A stretch of DNA of 64,000 bases from Egbenema bharatensis. Lineage in GTDB: Bacteria; Cyanobacteriota; Cyanobacteriia; Elainellales; Elainellaceae. A program made the translations under genes and the position numbers. Positions within the stretch are counted from its first letter, which is position 1. Each line of letters starts with the position of its first letter. Shown here in pieces: positions 1 to 11,052 of the stretch. The notes under the pieces are model-generated. The model was given only the letters and a program-made list of their open reading frames with translations, was not told the origin of the DNA and made no database searches. The stretch is from contig NZ_CP182236.1 of the NCBI RefSeq assembly GCF_048077055.1, forward strand, positions 5,890,001 to 5,954,000, read 5' to 3'.

Positions 1-3000
1 ACATTGTTGAGTGATTTGATCTTATTTTTGTCGAATCAAACAGATACGCAGACGGATTCAGGGCGGTTACTACACTGGTTGCGAACTCATCGCTGCCTGA
101 TCATTCTGGATAATTTAGAAACTATCCTGCAACCAGGCGATCGGGCGGGACACTACCGAGAGGGATACGAAAACTACGGTGAACTGCTGCAAACACTGGG
201 TGAAACACATCACCAAAGCTGCCTGATCTTCACCAGCCGCGAAAAGCCAGTAGAAATAGCTGTGCTGGAAGGCATGGAGTTTACGAGTCGTTCCCTCACC
301 CTTAATGGCTCTGTAGAGGTAGGACAGGCCCTACTCCAGGCAAAAGGTTTGGTCGGTTCAGATACACAGCAACAACAACTGTGCGATCGCTACAGCGGTA
401 ATCCTCTGGCTCTGAAAATTGTTGCCACTTCGATACAGGATTTGTTTGGCGGTGAGATTAAGTTGTTCATGGCTCAAGATACGTTTTTGTTCAATGGAAT
501 TCGGCGACTGTTGGAGCAGCAGTTTGAACGATTGTCGTATCTGGAACAGACGGTGATGTACTGGTTGGCTATTAACCGGGAATGGACAAGCATTGCGGAA
601 CTCGAAACCGATATTGTACCGAAGGTATCTCGCTCAAGTTTACTGGAAACATTAGAATCCCTATATTGGCGTAATCTGATTGAGAGACGGACAGGTAGCT
701 ATACACAACAGCCCGTCGTGATGGAATATGTCAGCGATCGATTAATCGAAAAAGTTTCCACTGAAATTGTCACTGGAAATATTACTATTCTCGATCGCTT
801 TGCATTGATTAAAACCAGCGTCAAGGAGTACATTTGCGAAAGCCAAGTACGATTAATTTTGCAACCAATCGCTGAACTACTTTGCAAAACCTTTAATTCA
901 CAAACAGTGTTGGAAGAGCAGGTGTTGCGAATTCTGATAAGTTTAAGGCGATCGAAAGTGAAACTGTCAGGATATGGAGCGGGTAATCTCATCAATCTTT
1001 GCAATTATCTACAGCTTGATCTGACAGGATTTGATTTTTCTGAACTAACGATTCAACAAGCCTTTTTGCAAGAGATAAATTTACATTGTGTGAACTTTAG
1101 TCATTCAAGTTTTATTAAATCTGCCTTCGCACAAATCTTTGGAGCTATATTTGCAACAACATTCAGTCCAAATGGTGAACTGTTTGCGACCGGAGAATAT
1201 AACGGCAAAATCCAACTCTGGCGTGCATCTGACAATCAAACCATTTTGCTGATCAAAGGACATGGCAGTTGGATCATGTCTCTCAACTTTAGCCCTAATG
1301 GAAGACTGTTAGCCAGTGGTAGCGCGGATAACACTATAAAGCTTTGGGATGTACAAACAGGACAGCTGTTAAACACATTTCAAGAAACGGGTTGGATTAT
1401 GTCTGTTCGTTTCAGCCCCGATGGAACAACATTAGCGAGTGGCAGCACTAACCATACAGTAAAGTTGTGGGATGTGCAGACAGGACACTTGTTGAACACA
1501 CTAGAAGGGCACACCAATTCAATCTGGTCTGTCGATTTTACTCCTGACGGCAGGTTGCTGGCCAGCGGCAGTACCGACCACACGGTGAAGTTGTGGGATG
1601 TGCAGACAGGACACTTGCTGGACACACTAGAAGGGCACACCAATTCAATCTGGTCTGTTCACTTCAATTCAGATGGAACGACATTAGCGAGTGGCAGCAC
1701 CGACCATACGGTAAAGTTGTGGGATATACAGACAGGACACTTGTTGAATACACTGAAGGGACATAGTAGCTGGGTTTCATCGGTTCGTTTCAGTCCGAAT
1801 GGAAACTTACTGGCTAGTGCCAGTGATGATCACACTGTCAAACTATGGGATGTGCATACAGGAAAACTGTTAAAAACACTGCAAGGACACACCAATTTGC
1901 TGTGGTCAATCAGCTTCAGTCCGGATGGAAACTTACTGGCTAGTGCCAGTGATGATCACACCATGAAACTATGGGATGTGCATACAGGAAAACTGTTAAA
2001 AACACTGCAAGGACACACCAATTTGCTGTGGTCAATCAGCTTCAGTCCGGATGGAAACTTACTGGCTAGTGCCAGTGATGATCACACCATGAAACTATGG
2101 GATGTGCATACAGGAAAACTGCTAAAAACACTGCAGGGACATAGCGATTGGGTCATGTCCGTCAGTTTTAGCCCGGATGGGGAGAGACTGGCAAGCGCAA
2201 GTGCCGACCATACCGTGAAACTTTGGAATGTTCGTACTGGCAGACTGTTAGAGACACTTGGCGAACATGTTTACTTGGTGTGGTCAGTTTGTTTTAGTCC
2301 AGACGGAAGTTTATTAGCTAGCGCAAGCCAGGATCATACTGTGAGACTCTGGGATATTTCTTTTCTTAATGGACAAGCCGATCGCCCTAGAAATCCAACA
2401 ACGTTACAACAACATACCAATTGGGTTATGTCCATCAGCTTTAGTCCAGATGGGGATCGGTTGGCGAGTGGCAGCACTGACCATACCGTTAAACTTTGGG
2501 ATGTCCATACTGGAACATTGATCAAAACGTTGAAGGATCACAGCGGTTCCATGTGTCCCACTCACTTCAGTCCCGATGGCAAATTGTTGGCTACTAGTAT
2601 GAATTGCACAATAAAGCTATGGGATGTTGAAACATGGCAACTTCTGAAAACCTTCCAGGGCCACACCGATCAAATTTCATCCCTCAACTTCAGCCCGGAT
2701 AGTACTCTATTAGCTAGCAGCAGCACTGACTTTACAGCCAAATTGTGGAATGTGCAAACGGGAGAACCTTTAACGACTTTGAAAGGGCATACTGACTGGA
2801 TCTTATCCATTGCATTTAGTCCTAAAGGGAAACTATTAGCCAGCAGCAGCGCAGACGGAACAATCAGGCTTTGGGATGCCCAGACGGGCAAGTGCTTGAA
2901 CATCTTGAGAGCCGATCGCCCCTACGAAGGGATGAATATCACTGGAGCCACCGGGTTAACCCCTGCTCAAAAAGAGTCGCTGAAAGCGTTAGGGGCGATC

Positions 3001-3033
3001 GAATTTGAGGAGACGCAAGGGATTGATCAGTAG
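1..3033 (+). CDS. NB-ARC / WD40 repeat protein, 5' partial
   Basis: The frame is open from the first base, so the gene starts upstream. The remaining N-terminal part has the second half of an NB-ARC/AP-ATPase domain: a Walker B segment (LIILDNLE, about residue 31), a sensor segment (IFTSRE) and the GNPLAL motif near residue 132; the P-loop lies outside the window. A helical/winged region and a short pentapeptide-like stretch (LTGFDFSELTI) follow. From about residue 375 there are 14 WD40 repeats, enough for two seven-bladed propellers, ending in the short tail (GITGLTPAQ-like) typical of cyanobacterial members. Such proteins are STAND-class ATPases, thought to sense and oligomerise on a ligand; the effector domain, normally N-terminal, cannot be seen. 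The ligand is unknown. Confidence 0.9.
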   Translation, partial: TLLSDLILFLSNQTDTQTDSGRLLHWLRTHRCLIILDNLETILQPGDRAGHYREGYENYGELLQTLGETHHQSCLIFTSREKPVEIAVLEGMEFTSRSLTLNGSVEVGQALLQAKGLVGSDTQQQQLCDRYSGNPLALKIVATSIQDLFGGEIKLFMAQDTFLFNGIRRLLEQQFERLSYLEQTVMYWLAINREWTSIAELETDIVPKVSRSSLLETLESLYWRNLIERRTGSYTQQPVVMEYVSDRLIEKVSTEIVTGNITILDRFALIKTSVKEYICESQVRLILQPIAELLCKTFNSQTVLEEQVLRILISLRRSKVKLSGYGAGNLINLCNYLQLDLTGFDFSELTIQQAFLQEINLHCVNFSHSSFIKSAFAQIFGAIFATTFSPNGELFATGEYNGKIQLWRASDNQTILLIKGHGSWIMSLNFSPNGRLLASGSADNTIKLWDVQTGQLLNTFQETGWIMSVRFSPDGTTLASGSTNHTVKLWDVQTGHLLNTLEGHTNSIWSVDFTPDGRLLASGSTDHTVKLWDVQTGHLLDTLEGHTNSIWSVHFNSDGTTLASGSTDHTVKLWDIQTGHLLNTLKGHSSWVSSVRFSPNGNLLASASDDHTVKLWDVHTGKLLKTLQGHTNLLWSISFSPDGNLLASASDDHTMKLWDVHTGKLLKTLQGHTNLLWSISFSPDGNLLASASDDHTMKLWDVHTGKLLKTLQGHSDWVMSVSFSPDGERLASASADHTVKLWNVRTGRLLETLGEHVYLVWSVCFSPDGSLLASASQDHTVRLWDISFLNGQADRPRNPTTLQQHTNWVMSISFSPDGDRLASGSTDHTVKLWDVHTGTLIKTLKDHSGSMCPTHFSPDGKLLATSMNCTIKLWDVETWQLLKTFQGHTDQISSLNFSPDSTLLASSSTDFTAKLWNVQTGEPLTTLKGHTDWILSIAFSPKGKLLASSSADGTIRLWDAQTGKCLNILRADRPYEGMNITGATGLTPAQKESLKALGAIEFEETQGIDQ
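1870..2121 (+). repeat. Identical tandem duplication of one WD40 blade (2 x 126 bp)
   Basis: Bases 1870-1995 and 1996-2121 are identical. The 126-bp period equals 42 codons, exactly one WD40 blade, so the frame is kept. Neighbouring blades differ at many bases, which points to a recent duplication or gene conversion. Confidence 0.9.
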
Positions 3034-3104
3034 AGAGGGGTCATATGTCTCCACCCAGGAGAACGTCTTCATCACCCCCCATTGCACTGGCATGAGTCCT
3101 TTTA

Positions 3105-3190
3105 CGTTGCTGACGGAGCGGGCAAGATGCCCACCCCACAAGAATTTCCCACAGGAATTACAGATGATTCAGTTTGTATTCCTATGAATT
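3105..3190 (+). repeat. Copy of the dispersed 80-bp palindromic repeat
   Basis: Has the family core (GCGGGCAAGATGCCCACC then CCACAAGAAT) between the NB-ARC gene and the Uma2 gene. Same family as near 21435, 23374, 37477, 42118, 42864, 48772, 49740 and 52455. Confidence 0.8.
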
Positions 3191-3274
3191 AACATAGAAC
3201 GTACGCAGTCCAGCTTTTGTGCCCCTCCAGTGCCCTGATTTTGGGGAATCGGAAAATGAAGGAGCAACCCGCCG

Positions 3275-3931
3275 ATGGTGCAAACCCCGATCGAAACTGA
3301 CAGTCTGTATCCCGATTCTGACGGCAAGCCGATGGCAGACAACACGATTCAATATGGCTGGATTGTTCGTCTAGTCACCAATCTGAAGTGGCTGCTGAAG
3401 GATCAAGTTGCCTTTGTGGCGGGTGACTTGCTCTGGTATCCCGTTCCGGTGGAAGTCCCGCCTGCGCCTGCTCAAGCACCGGATGTCATGGTGATTTTAG
3501 GTCGTCCAGACGGCGATCGGGGCAGTTATAAACAGTGGGAAGAGGGGAATGTTGCGCCCCAAGTGGTGTTTGAAATTCTGTCTCCCAGCAACAGTGCCAG
3601 AGAAATGTTAGCCAAGCAATCTTTCTACAAAGAGCATGGTGTTCTGGAAATGTTCTTCTATGATCCAGATTCCCATGACTTTTGGGGGTTAGTGCGAAGC
3701 CATACCGATCAAGATTTTTTTCCGATTACTGCGATCAATTTCCCCTGGACTTCTCCAATTTTGGGAATTCGGTTTGAATTGGCTGAAGATGGCTTAATGG
3801 TATTTCATCCCAATGGTGAACCGTTCCAAGATCCCGATGCCTTCATGGAAGAACGCGATCGAGCTAAAGAAGAACGCGATCGAGCCTTTGCCAAACTGCG
3901 GGAACTGGGTATTGATCCCAATCAGATTTGA
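3275..3931 (+). CDS. Uma2 family (DUF820) putative endonuclease
   Basis: 218 aa. The central part has the Uma2/DUF820 pattern: an APDVMV strand with the conserved Asp (about residue 70), then VVFEILSPSNS with a Glu on a beta strand, and a following Lys in AKQSFYKEHGV. These match the PD-(D/E)XK-like core of the family. The C-terminus is a charged coiled coil with a repeated EERDRA segment, as often seen in cyanobacterial Uma2 proteins. The family is hugely expanded in cyanobacteria; a nuclease role is inferred from fold and the biological role is not known. The gene stands alone, with about 180 bp before the next gene. Confidence 0.88.
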   Translation: MVQTPIETDSLYPDSDGKPMADNTIQYGWIVRLVTNLKWLLKDQVAFVAGDLLWYPVPVEVPPAPAQAPDVMVILGRPDGDRGSYKQWEEGNVAPQVVFEILSPSNSAREMLAKQSFYKEHGVLEMFFYDPDSHDFWGLVRSHTDQDFFPITAINFPWTSPILGIRFELAEDGLMVFHPNGEPFQDPDAFMEERDRAKEERDRAFAKLRELGIDPNQI

Positions 3932-4113
3932 GCCAATTGGGGTTAGCCGCTTTCAAGTGATTAATGATCTCTTTTGTCCTATCTCCCATCAAGTTTCTCT
4001 GAAACCCCCTGAGTCCCAAGTAAAGTCTATAAAGATGCAGATGCGATGTAGCGTCGTTCTGGTTAGGGTGCAGCTATGGCCACACCCTGCTGAACCTGAG
4101 TGTAAAAAAAATC

Positions 4114-4752
4114 ATGCCCCGATCGCTAACCAATTATCATATTAAGCTTCTGGCAGCCCTGTTTATGGCGATCGACCACATTGGAGTGGTGCTGTTCCCC
4201 GATGCGGATATTCTACGAATTTTGGGGCGATTTAGCTTTCCGTTATTCGCCTGGCTGTTGGTGGAAGGAGAGAAGCACACCTCTGATGTGCGCCGATATG
4301 GGCTGCGGTTGCTGGTGTTGGGGATTATCTCTCAACCTATCTACTGGTTGACCTTTGAGAGTCAGCGGCTCAATATTTTGTTTATGCTGCTGCTGGGCTT
4401 ACTGAGTCTTCGGGGTAGTCGAATGTTTCCCTCATGGCAGATCATCATCTGGCTGGGCAGTGCTGGACTGGCAACGGCGATCGGGATTGAATATGGGGCT
4501 TACGGAATCGCGCTGATTGCTCTGATCGGACGGTTTAAGCCGGATGGGATCTGGTGGATGAGCTGGCTGTTGCTTCACTTAGTCACATGGCTGGTTCTGC
4601 CTAACTTAGGCAGCTTTCAAGTTCCAGCGATTTTCACGCCCCTTTGCTTTAGCCTGACCAATCATCAACGCGGTGCAAAGGCACGATGGTTTTATTGGTT
4701 CTATCCGGTGCATCTTTTGATCCTATTTTTCATCCGAGCGCAATTCTTTTAA
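4114..4752 (+). CDS. TraX family membrane protein
   Basis: 212 aa, hydrophobic throughout with about six to eight membrane segments. The N-terminal pattern LKLLAALFMAIDHIG-like followed by ILGRFSFPLFAWLLVEG and a late YPVHLLIL segment is typical of TraX. TraX is an acetyltransferase-like integral membrane protein named for N-acetylation of F-pilin; chromosomal bacterial homologues are common and their substrate is mostly unknown. No conjugation genes are nearby, so a plasmid role is not supported. It converges with the histidine kinase gene. Confidence 0.88.
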   Translation: MPRSLTNYHIKLLAALFMAIDHIGVVLFPDADILRILGRFSFPLFAWLLVEGEKHTSDVRRYGLRLLVLGIISQPIYWLTFESQRLNILFMLLLGLLSLRGSRMFPSWQIIIWLGSAGLATAIGIEYGAYGIALIALIGRFKPDGIWWMSWLLLHLVTWLVLPNLGSFQVPAIFTPLCFSLTNHQRGAKARWFYWFYPVHLLILFFIRAQFF

Positions 4753-4779
4753 GGGGATAAGAGGAGTTCACATCCATCT

Positions 4780-7700
4780 TCACAATACTGAGTTTTGCTG
4801 GAGCGTCTCTGAGATGGCTTGAATCAAAACTTCAGGTTCGATCGGCTTGGACAAATGGCGTTGAAATCCCGCCACCAGGGCTTGCTTCTGATCAAACTCG
4901 CCCACATAGGCCGTCAGGGCGATCGCAGGCACAATTCCCCCCTGTTCAGCAGGCATGGTTCTAATGCGCTCAATCAGCCCATAACCGTTCATTTCAGGCA
5001 TACCAATATCGCTCACCAGTACATGGGGCTTAACCTCAGGTAACACCTGTAACGCCTCACGGGCCGTCGCAACCGAAAACACATTGGCTCCTGCTTGTTG
5101 CAAGGCCAGGGTCATGAGGTCGCGGGTATCTGCTTCATCATCGACCACCAGCACCCGCACCCCGGTTAAGGCTTGCGATCGATCGCCGGATTCCTGGGTA
5201 GGCTCTGAAGGAGTATCTTGATCATCATTCCCATGACCCTCTGTTTGCAAAGGAAATTCGATGCTAAAGGTTGCTCCCTGTCCTTCACCGGGACTGGTGG
5301 CGTAGACCGATCCGCCTTGCAGTTCGACCAGATGCCGCACGATCGCTAACCCCAGCCCCAATCCGCCATAGGAGCGGGTTGTGGAACTGTCCGCCTGACG
5401 AAAACGATCGAATACATAGGGCAAAAATTCAGGATGAATTCCCCGTCCCGTGTCAGTTACGCTAATGCGAGCACAGGAGGCACCAGGAGTTGACTGCTCT
5501 TGCGCCCTGTGGGTTTCGATTCTTGCCAAGGTAATGCACACCTGCCCCCCCTCTGGGGTAAATTTAATGGCGTTAGAGAGGAGATTCCAGACGATTTGTT
5601 GTAATCGATGCGCATCACCCAAAATCGTACCGATATCTGGATCTAATTGAGACTGAAGTTGAATCTTTTTAGCCTCCGCTGCCGGTCGAATGGTTTCCAT
5701 CGCCGTTTCAATTGCTGGTATTAAAGCAATGTTTGACAAATGGAGATGCAGCTTACCCGTAATAATCCGAGAAACATCTAAGATATCTTCAATCAACTGG
5801 GATAACGATCGGGTATTACGATCGATCGTTTCTGGGCCCGGGTCGTCATACTCTCATCAAACTTACGAGTTCGCAGCAGTTGTGTCCAGCCCAACATCGC
5901 GTTGAGTGGCGTTCGCAATTCGTGGGAAAGGGTTGCCAAAAATTCATCCTTGGCCCGGTTCGCCTGCACTAATTCTTCCGTCTGCTGTTGCAGTTCAGTA
6001 ATCAGACGCGATCGCTCCAGGGCAGTAGCCACCTGTTCCGTTACCACCTGCAACAACGCTAATTCATCACTGCTAAAGTGAGTTCGGCTGCACGTTCCAA
6101 AGGACAGCGTCCCAATTAGTTGTCCCTGCGCCAGCAATGGATAGGAGGCATAGGCCGTCAGCCCCAGCGATCGGATCAATTCCGTTAAACTATCCGTACA
6201 CTGCTGCACCCGCTCCACCACAAAAGGCATTCTTTGTTCGGCCACCGTTCCACATACGGATTGTCCTAGCTCTATCCATTCAATTCGCTGGGCAACTTCG
6301 TCAGCTAACCCTTGATAGGCTTGTAGTCGCAGCTTTTGCTGGTTTCGATCTAGGAGATAATTCAGATAAACTTCCAGTTGAAGATGATCAGAGAGCTGGC
6401 TGAACAGTCCAGTTATAAACGTATTCGGGTGTTCGTGCAGTAGCAGGCTGCTGGAGGTGGAGTAGAGCAAACTGAGACGCTCATGGCTACTCTGCAACGC
6501 CTCTTCCGCTAACTTACGCTCAGTAATATCTTCCTGCAACAACACAACTTCTCGAATCAGGTCGGTTTCATTGCGCACTGGATATATGTAAGCCTGCACC
6601 CATCGCGGCGGGTGGTTTTCTAAATCGATATCAGGAAGCGTTTGGCTGGGCTGATACAGAACTGGGGGAAGAACCGTTGCCTCTCCGGCAAAACCCTGCT
6701 GGATATAAGGCATTAGCCCCTTTGCAATCAACTGCTCATCCTGCAAAATATTGTAGTCCGCTAAGTGATCTAAGGTGACCCCCCACAGCGTTTCCCAGGC
6801 CCGATTCACCTGAATCGTTCGTCCATCCGGTGTGAAAATTTGAATACTGAGGGGAGATTGCTCAATCAGCGTCCGAAACCGAATCTCAGATTGCCGAACG
6901 GCGGCCTCAGCCCGCTTTTGCTCCGTCAGGTCAACAATAAATCCTACCCCCAGTCCGGGTTCATCCAGAGCTGCCGTGCCCACAAACACTGGGACACAGG
7001 TTCCATCCTTCCGCAGATATTCCTTTTCGTAGGGCATATGGCTTCCCTGCTGGCTCATTTCCCGGATCGCCTGCCGATCGATGGAGTGATATTTGGCTGG
7101 AGTCAGTACAGTCCAATTTAACTGCCCTGATTGAATCTCCGGACGGGTGTATCCAATCAGCTGGAGGAAGGCATCGTTGGCTTCTAAAATTTGTCCCTGA
7201 TCGTTAATAATCGTGATGCCAATGATGTTTGCATCCACCAGGCAGCGTAGACGCGCTTCACTCTCTCTCAGTGCGGACTCCGATCGCTGGAGATAGATGG
7301 CAATTTGTTCAGCCGCCAACCTGGCCCGGCTTTGAGCCCGAACAATCGCAAACAAAACTGCGCTGAGTAGTAAACCCCCTAGGAGAATATAGGGAACTCG
7401 ACTGCCCTCAAAGGTGGCTTCAAATTCTGGGCGAGAAGAAAAAACTAAACTCCAGGTTCGCCCAGCGACATTTAGGGTTCGAGTGGTGGTGAACCGGGGG
7501 GAGTGAAATAGGGAGGTGAGATCGTCTGCATGGGAGCGATGCATCAAATGTTCAGGCTGTAATTCTGAGCCATCGTACACTTGAATGTTGAGTTGGCTGG
7601 GATGGTCATCCCCAAAAATCCCCCTCAACAAATCATCCGCCCGGAAGGGACTGTAAACAAAACCCTGGAGAGCCGATCGCCGCTCAGTGACGGTATTGCT

Positions 7701-8326
7701 CGGTTGGCCCATGCGATAGACGGGGACATAAATCAGAAACCCGGCTTGCCGATCGACATCAATTTCCTGTACCAGGGTGACTCGACCGGATGCTGCGGCT
7801 TGCCCAGTATCCCTGGCCGGATCATTGCAGCGCGGCGCGTTGGTTCCGTAAACATATCAAAGCCAACCGCTGCCTGATTCCGCTGATTGAATGGCTCTAT
7901 ATAAAGAATGGCGTGGTATTCCGAGCGAGAAGCTACCGGACGAATCGAAAATTGGATGCCCTGCTGGCGCAATTCTGTCGTGAGGCGATCGACCTCATCG
8001 GGCCGCAGCCGGACGGAGAAGCCAATGCCTTGCAGTCCGGGATACCGCTCCTGGATCCGGAGTTGCTCAATAAAAATGCGAAAGTCGGTACGGGTGACTT
8101 CGTTGCTGGCTGCAAATAAGCCTTTCCCAGCATACAGTAGCGTAATGTGGGACTGTAACCGATTTTCGATCGTGCTCTGGGTGCGTTGCACGGCATTCTG
8201 AAACCGCAGTTGATCTTTCACTTCGGCTGTAATTGCCAGATAGTGAGAGAACAATAGCGTGATAATGATCATCCCCAGCAGAATAATGTAGGGAATCCAA
8301 GAACGATGGCGTTGCGATAGGTTCAA
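4780..8326 (-). CDS. Hybrid sensor histidine kinase (CHASE-PAS-PAS-GAF-HisKA-HATPase-REC), read in three frames
   Basis: Three adjacent minus-strand frames together make one kinase. 8326-7733 gives an N-terminal membrane helix and the first half of a CHASE sensor domain. 7712-5793 gives the rest of CHASE (from the conserved GFLIYVPVYR-like part, whose start is only readable in this frame upstream of 7712), a second membrane helix, two PAS domains, a GAF domain and the H box (SHELRTPLN). 5796-4780 gives the HATPase (N box NAIKFTP, G boxes DTGRG and GLGLGLAIV) and a receiver domain with VSDIGMPEMNG. The breaks sit at about 7815-7820, where GGGCC now reads GGCC, and about 5830-5840, beside a GGGCCC run. 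Adding one base at each restores about 1182 aa. A sequence error is more likely than decay because the rest is conserved. Periplasmic ligand sensing is inferred from CHASE. Confidence 0.85.
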
Positions 8327-8421
8327 AAACGATTCGAGCCTGGTACACAGCGATCAATTATTATCGCCGATGACATCTTAAATGGCATCTTCTTTTGGAG
8401 AGGGATATAGATGATTTTGGT

Positions 8422-9012
8422 TTAGTTCGGTGGTTCCTGCACCTGAAATCCAGACCATAGAACAATCCCCTCCACCTGGCAGCCCAGAGCCTCCAACCAC
8501 TCCGCGACCTCGTGATTGCTGTTGTGAAGTAAGGTGTAGTCCCGCTCGTCCTGAACGAAGGACATCCGGTTCAGCGGATTCACAATTACTGTCTCAATAT
8601 TTTGGTTAAATCGAGAATTTAATTGTTCAACCAGCTGAGCCACGTTCTGGTTATCTGCGATGAAGCTGACCAGAGACCCGTTGTAGAATTCTGTAGCCTG
8701 CTGCAAATCTCGAATATTGTCGTATGTGCGCCGACCGATCGCCCCTTGGGTGGGCACCAGTAGGGCTTGAAGGGCGGTACGTACCGACTGTTGATACAGG
8801 GCAAAGTACTGCCAATCGCCATAGGCATACTGCACCCAGCTTTCATCCTGGGGCAACACCAGCCTGGAATGATAGTCCTGATTCATGACGTAAACTGTCA
8901 CGGGAGCCGCCACCTCAGCCGGAGGAATAATCGTGGGCGATAGGAGGATCCACCCCAAGCCGATCGTCATCAGCACGGTCAACCCAAATAGCCACATATT
9001 GCGGGAAGACAT
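8422..9012 (-). CDS. Membrane-anchored hypothetical protein, weakly DUF2459-like
   Basis: 196 aa with one N-terminal membrane helix (about residues 8-28) acting as anchor or uncleaved signal. The rest is a soluble domain with a VTVYVMNQDYHSRLVLP strand, a W-x-YAYGDW motif and a later LLHNSNHEVAEWLEALGC segment. The layout (strand, His, GDW/aromatic, late His and Asn-rich helix) resembles the DUF2459 family, but I am not certain. It lies 15 bp downstream of the aminotransferase gene on the same strand, so the two may be cotranscribed. Confidence 0.6.
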   Translation of the reverse strand: MSSRNMWLFGLTVLMTIGLGWILLSPTIIPPAEVAAPVTVYVMNQDYHSRLVLPQDESWVQYAYGDWQYFALYQQSVRTALQALLVPTQGAIGRRTYDNIRDLQQATEFYNGSLVSFIADNQNVAQLVEQLNSRFNQNIETVIVNPLNRMSFVQDERDYTLLHNSNHEVAEWLEALGCQVEGIVLWSGFQVQEPPN

Positions 9013-9027
9013 GGCTATTCCCCCCCA

Positions 9028-10313
9028 CTAACCCAATTCATGAATACTCCTCAGCGTTTGCTCCATTTCCTCAGCAGTGTTGTAAATCCCTGGTGTCAGT
9101 CGAGCATAGGATGGCGAATAGGGGGTGGTGCTGGCAATAATATTGCGCTTTTGCAGCTCTTGAACCACCTCCTGGGGGCGCATTCCCTCCACATCAAAGC
9201 ACACAATTCCGGCTGAAAGGGTTTGCTCCATCGGCGTGTACAACGTAATGTGCGCCATTTTAGCCAGTTCTGCCTTCAGTTGTTGGCTTAATCCATGAAT
9301 CCGCTCTGCCACCTGGGATGCCCCCAACTGCTGCTGAAACTCAAAGGCCTGGCCATGGCCCACAAATGCTCAAAGGACTTGAACCCACCGGGGGTCATCC
9401 AGCCGCCCCAACCCGATCGGCGCGTGAAGGTGGGAATCGTGGGCGAAACGGCCGCCTGCGATCGAGGGTTGCCCCAGAGAATCCCTGTCCCGCGTGGGCC
9501 AAACATCCACTTGTGGGTGCCAGCCGTAAAAAAGTCGCAGTTTAAGTCTCGTACTCTTGTGGCTTCAACCCCAAACCCATGCACCCCATCGACCAGGAAC
9601 AACACCCGATCGGCTTCTGCACGAGGGGCATTGATCTCAGCCAGGCGATCGGCAATCTGACGAATCGGCACCTTTAACCCCGTACTGGAATGAACCCAGG
9701 TGGCCGTCACCAGACGAGTTTGGGGACGAATCGCGGCAATCAGGGTATCTACCATCTCATCAGCCGAAACTGACTGAATCTCCTGGTACAGGGGAATGTT
9801 GCGAACACTGGCTCCCGATCGCGCCGCTTTATACTTCAAGGATTCATGGGTTGAGTAATAGTCAAACTCAGTGGTCAGCATTTCCTGGTCGGGACGGATT
9901 TCCAGCCCATTGATTACCAGCGCCGTTCCCATCGTAGTGCTATCGGTAATCGCCAGATCATTGGGTTGCACTCCCATGTAGGCAGCAGCCTGCGATCGCA
10001 CCACTGCCTGAAATTCACCGTTATTTTCCTGCAAAAAAGCCGCAGGATTGGCATTCAACGCCGCCCGGTAATCTTCGATCGCCGCCTGAATCGGAGCCGG
10101 ATGAGTTGCAATCAGCAAACCTGCCAGATGGATATATCGCTGATCTAGCCCAAACAAATCGTGAATGTTCGTCCAGTCCGCCGATCCCGCCTGCAAAGAA
10201 GCTCTCACCGTTTGAGCAGAGGCGATCGTCCGTTGAGTGGCAACGTTCAAAACTGCGCTAACGGACGTACCTAAACCAACGGTGGCGAGAAAATTTCTGC
10301 GGCTCCAAGTCAT
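9028..10313 (-). CDS. Aminotransferase class V-fold PLP enzyme with Tat signal, one frameshift
   Basis: The start at 10313 puts a twin-arginine signal (SRRNFLATVG) at the N-terminus, so export by Tat is expected; the longer upstream frame adds an unlikely N-terminus. The fold-type I class V core is visible: the FLVDGVHGFGV segment with the cofactor-binding Asp, and GTHKWMFGPRGTG with the Schiff-base Lys. The family includes isopenicillin N epimerase-like and cysteine desulfurase-like enzymes; the substrate is unknown. The frame breaks at about 9351-9354, where the coding strand reads ATGGCC and ATGGGCC would restore AMGQAFEF; the C-terminal 110 residues (9363-9028) then continue normally. Restored length is about 428 aa. 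Confidence 0.85.
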
Positions 10314-10509
10314 GGGGGCTGATTCGTCAGGGGGAATTCGTAGGTGCCCCTTTACTATACACAGCCTGAACCGGCATCGTCTGAGCAAGGCATTTCAGGG
10401 AAAAGGGAGATAGCTGGTTTGGGCCAATTTAGCATCGATCCGGATCACACCCATTCGAGTGGGGGTCTACTACCTTGAAATCTGCAATTTAGACTGCTGG
10501 AGTTCCGTA

Positions 10510-11052
10510 ATGAATGGATTATTGCGTTCCACAACTCGATCGTTGTTGCCTCGGTCTACCCAGGCAACCCAGGCGGTCACTGAGTTTAGAGGACTTCAGG
10601 GGAGCAACTTAACCAGTCAAAAGCAGTCCCGGACGATGAGGCGGGCTGCATCCAGTGCTTCATCAAGCATTGCCGAGTTAGAGCGGGCCACCTTTCAGCA
10701 GATTAATCAGCATCGTCGCCAGAACGGGTTAGCCGCCCTCCAGCGCAATTCGGTAATCAATCAGCAAGCTCGTCAGCACAGCCAGGCGATGGCCAACAGC
10801 CGCAAGTTAAGCCACGATGGTTTTTCCAGCCGGGTCAGAGTGATTGGCAATCGAATTGCCTACAAATCTGCCGCTGAGAATGTGGCATTTAACCAGGGAT
10901 TCAGCAATCCTGTAGCCCAGGCGGTGAATGGCTGGTTGAGGAGTCCGGGTCACTTGAAAAATATTGTAGGTAACTACAATTTGACCGGAATTGGCGTGGC
11001 GAAGAATAATCAGGGTGAATTTTACTTCACGCAGATCTTTATTCGTCAGTAA
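10510..11052 (+). CDS. CAP (SCP/PR1-like) domain protein
   Basis: 180 aa from the ATG at 10510, chosen because GGAG lies 7 bp upstream; a longer frame from 10459 lacks this. The C-terminal 120 residues form a CAP domain: FQQINQHRRQNGL helix, HSQAMANSRKLSHDG with the conserved His, AAENVAF with the Glu, GWLRSPGHLKNI with the second His, and the final FYFTQIFI strand. CAP proteins are usually extracellular; the N-terminus here is basic and Ser/Thr rich but not a clear signal peptide. Role unknown. It diverges from the aminotransferase gene. Confidence 0.88.
   Translation: MNGLLRSTTRSLLPRSTQATQAVTEFRGLQGSNLTSQKQSRTMRRAASSASSSIAELERATFQQINQHRRQNGLAALQRNSVINQQARQHSQAMANSRKLSHDGFSSRVRVIGNRIAYKSAAENVAFNQGFSNPVAQAVNGWLRSPGHLKNIVGNYNLTGIGVAKNNQGEFYFTQIFIRQ

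Noticed and set aside
4114..4752. TraX as sign of an integrated conjugative element
   Set aside because: No other tra, relaxase or integrase genes and no attachment repeats nearby; chromosomal TraX is common.
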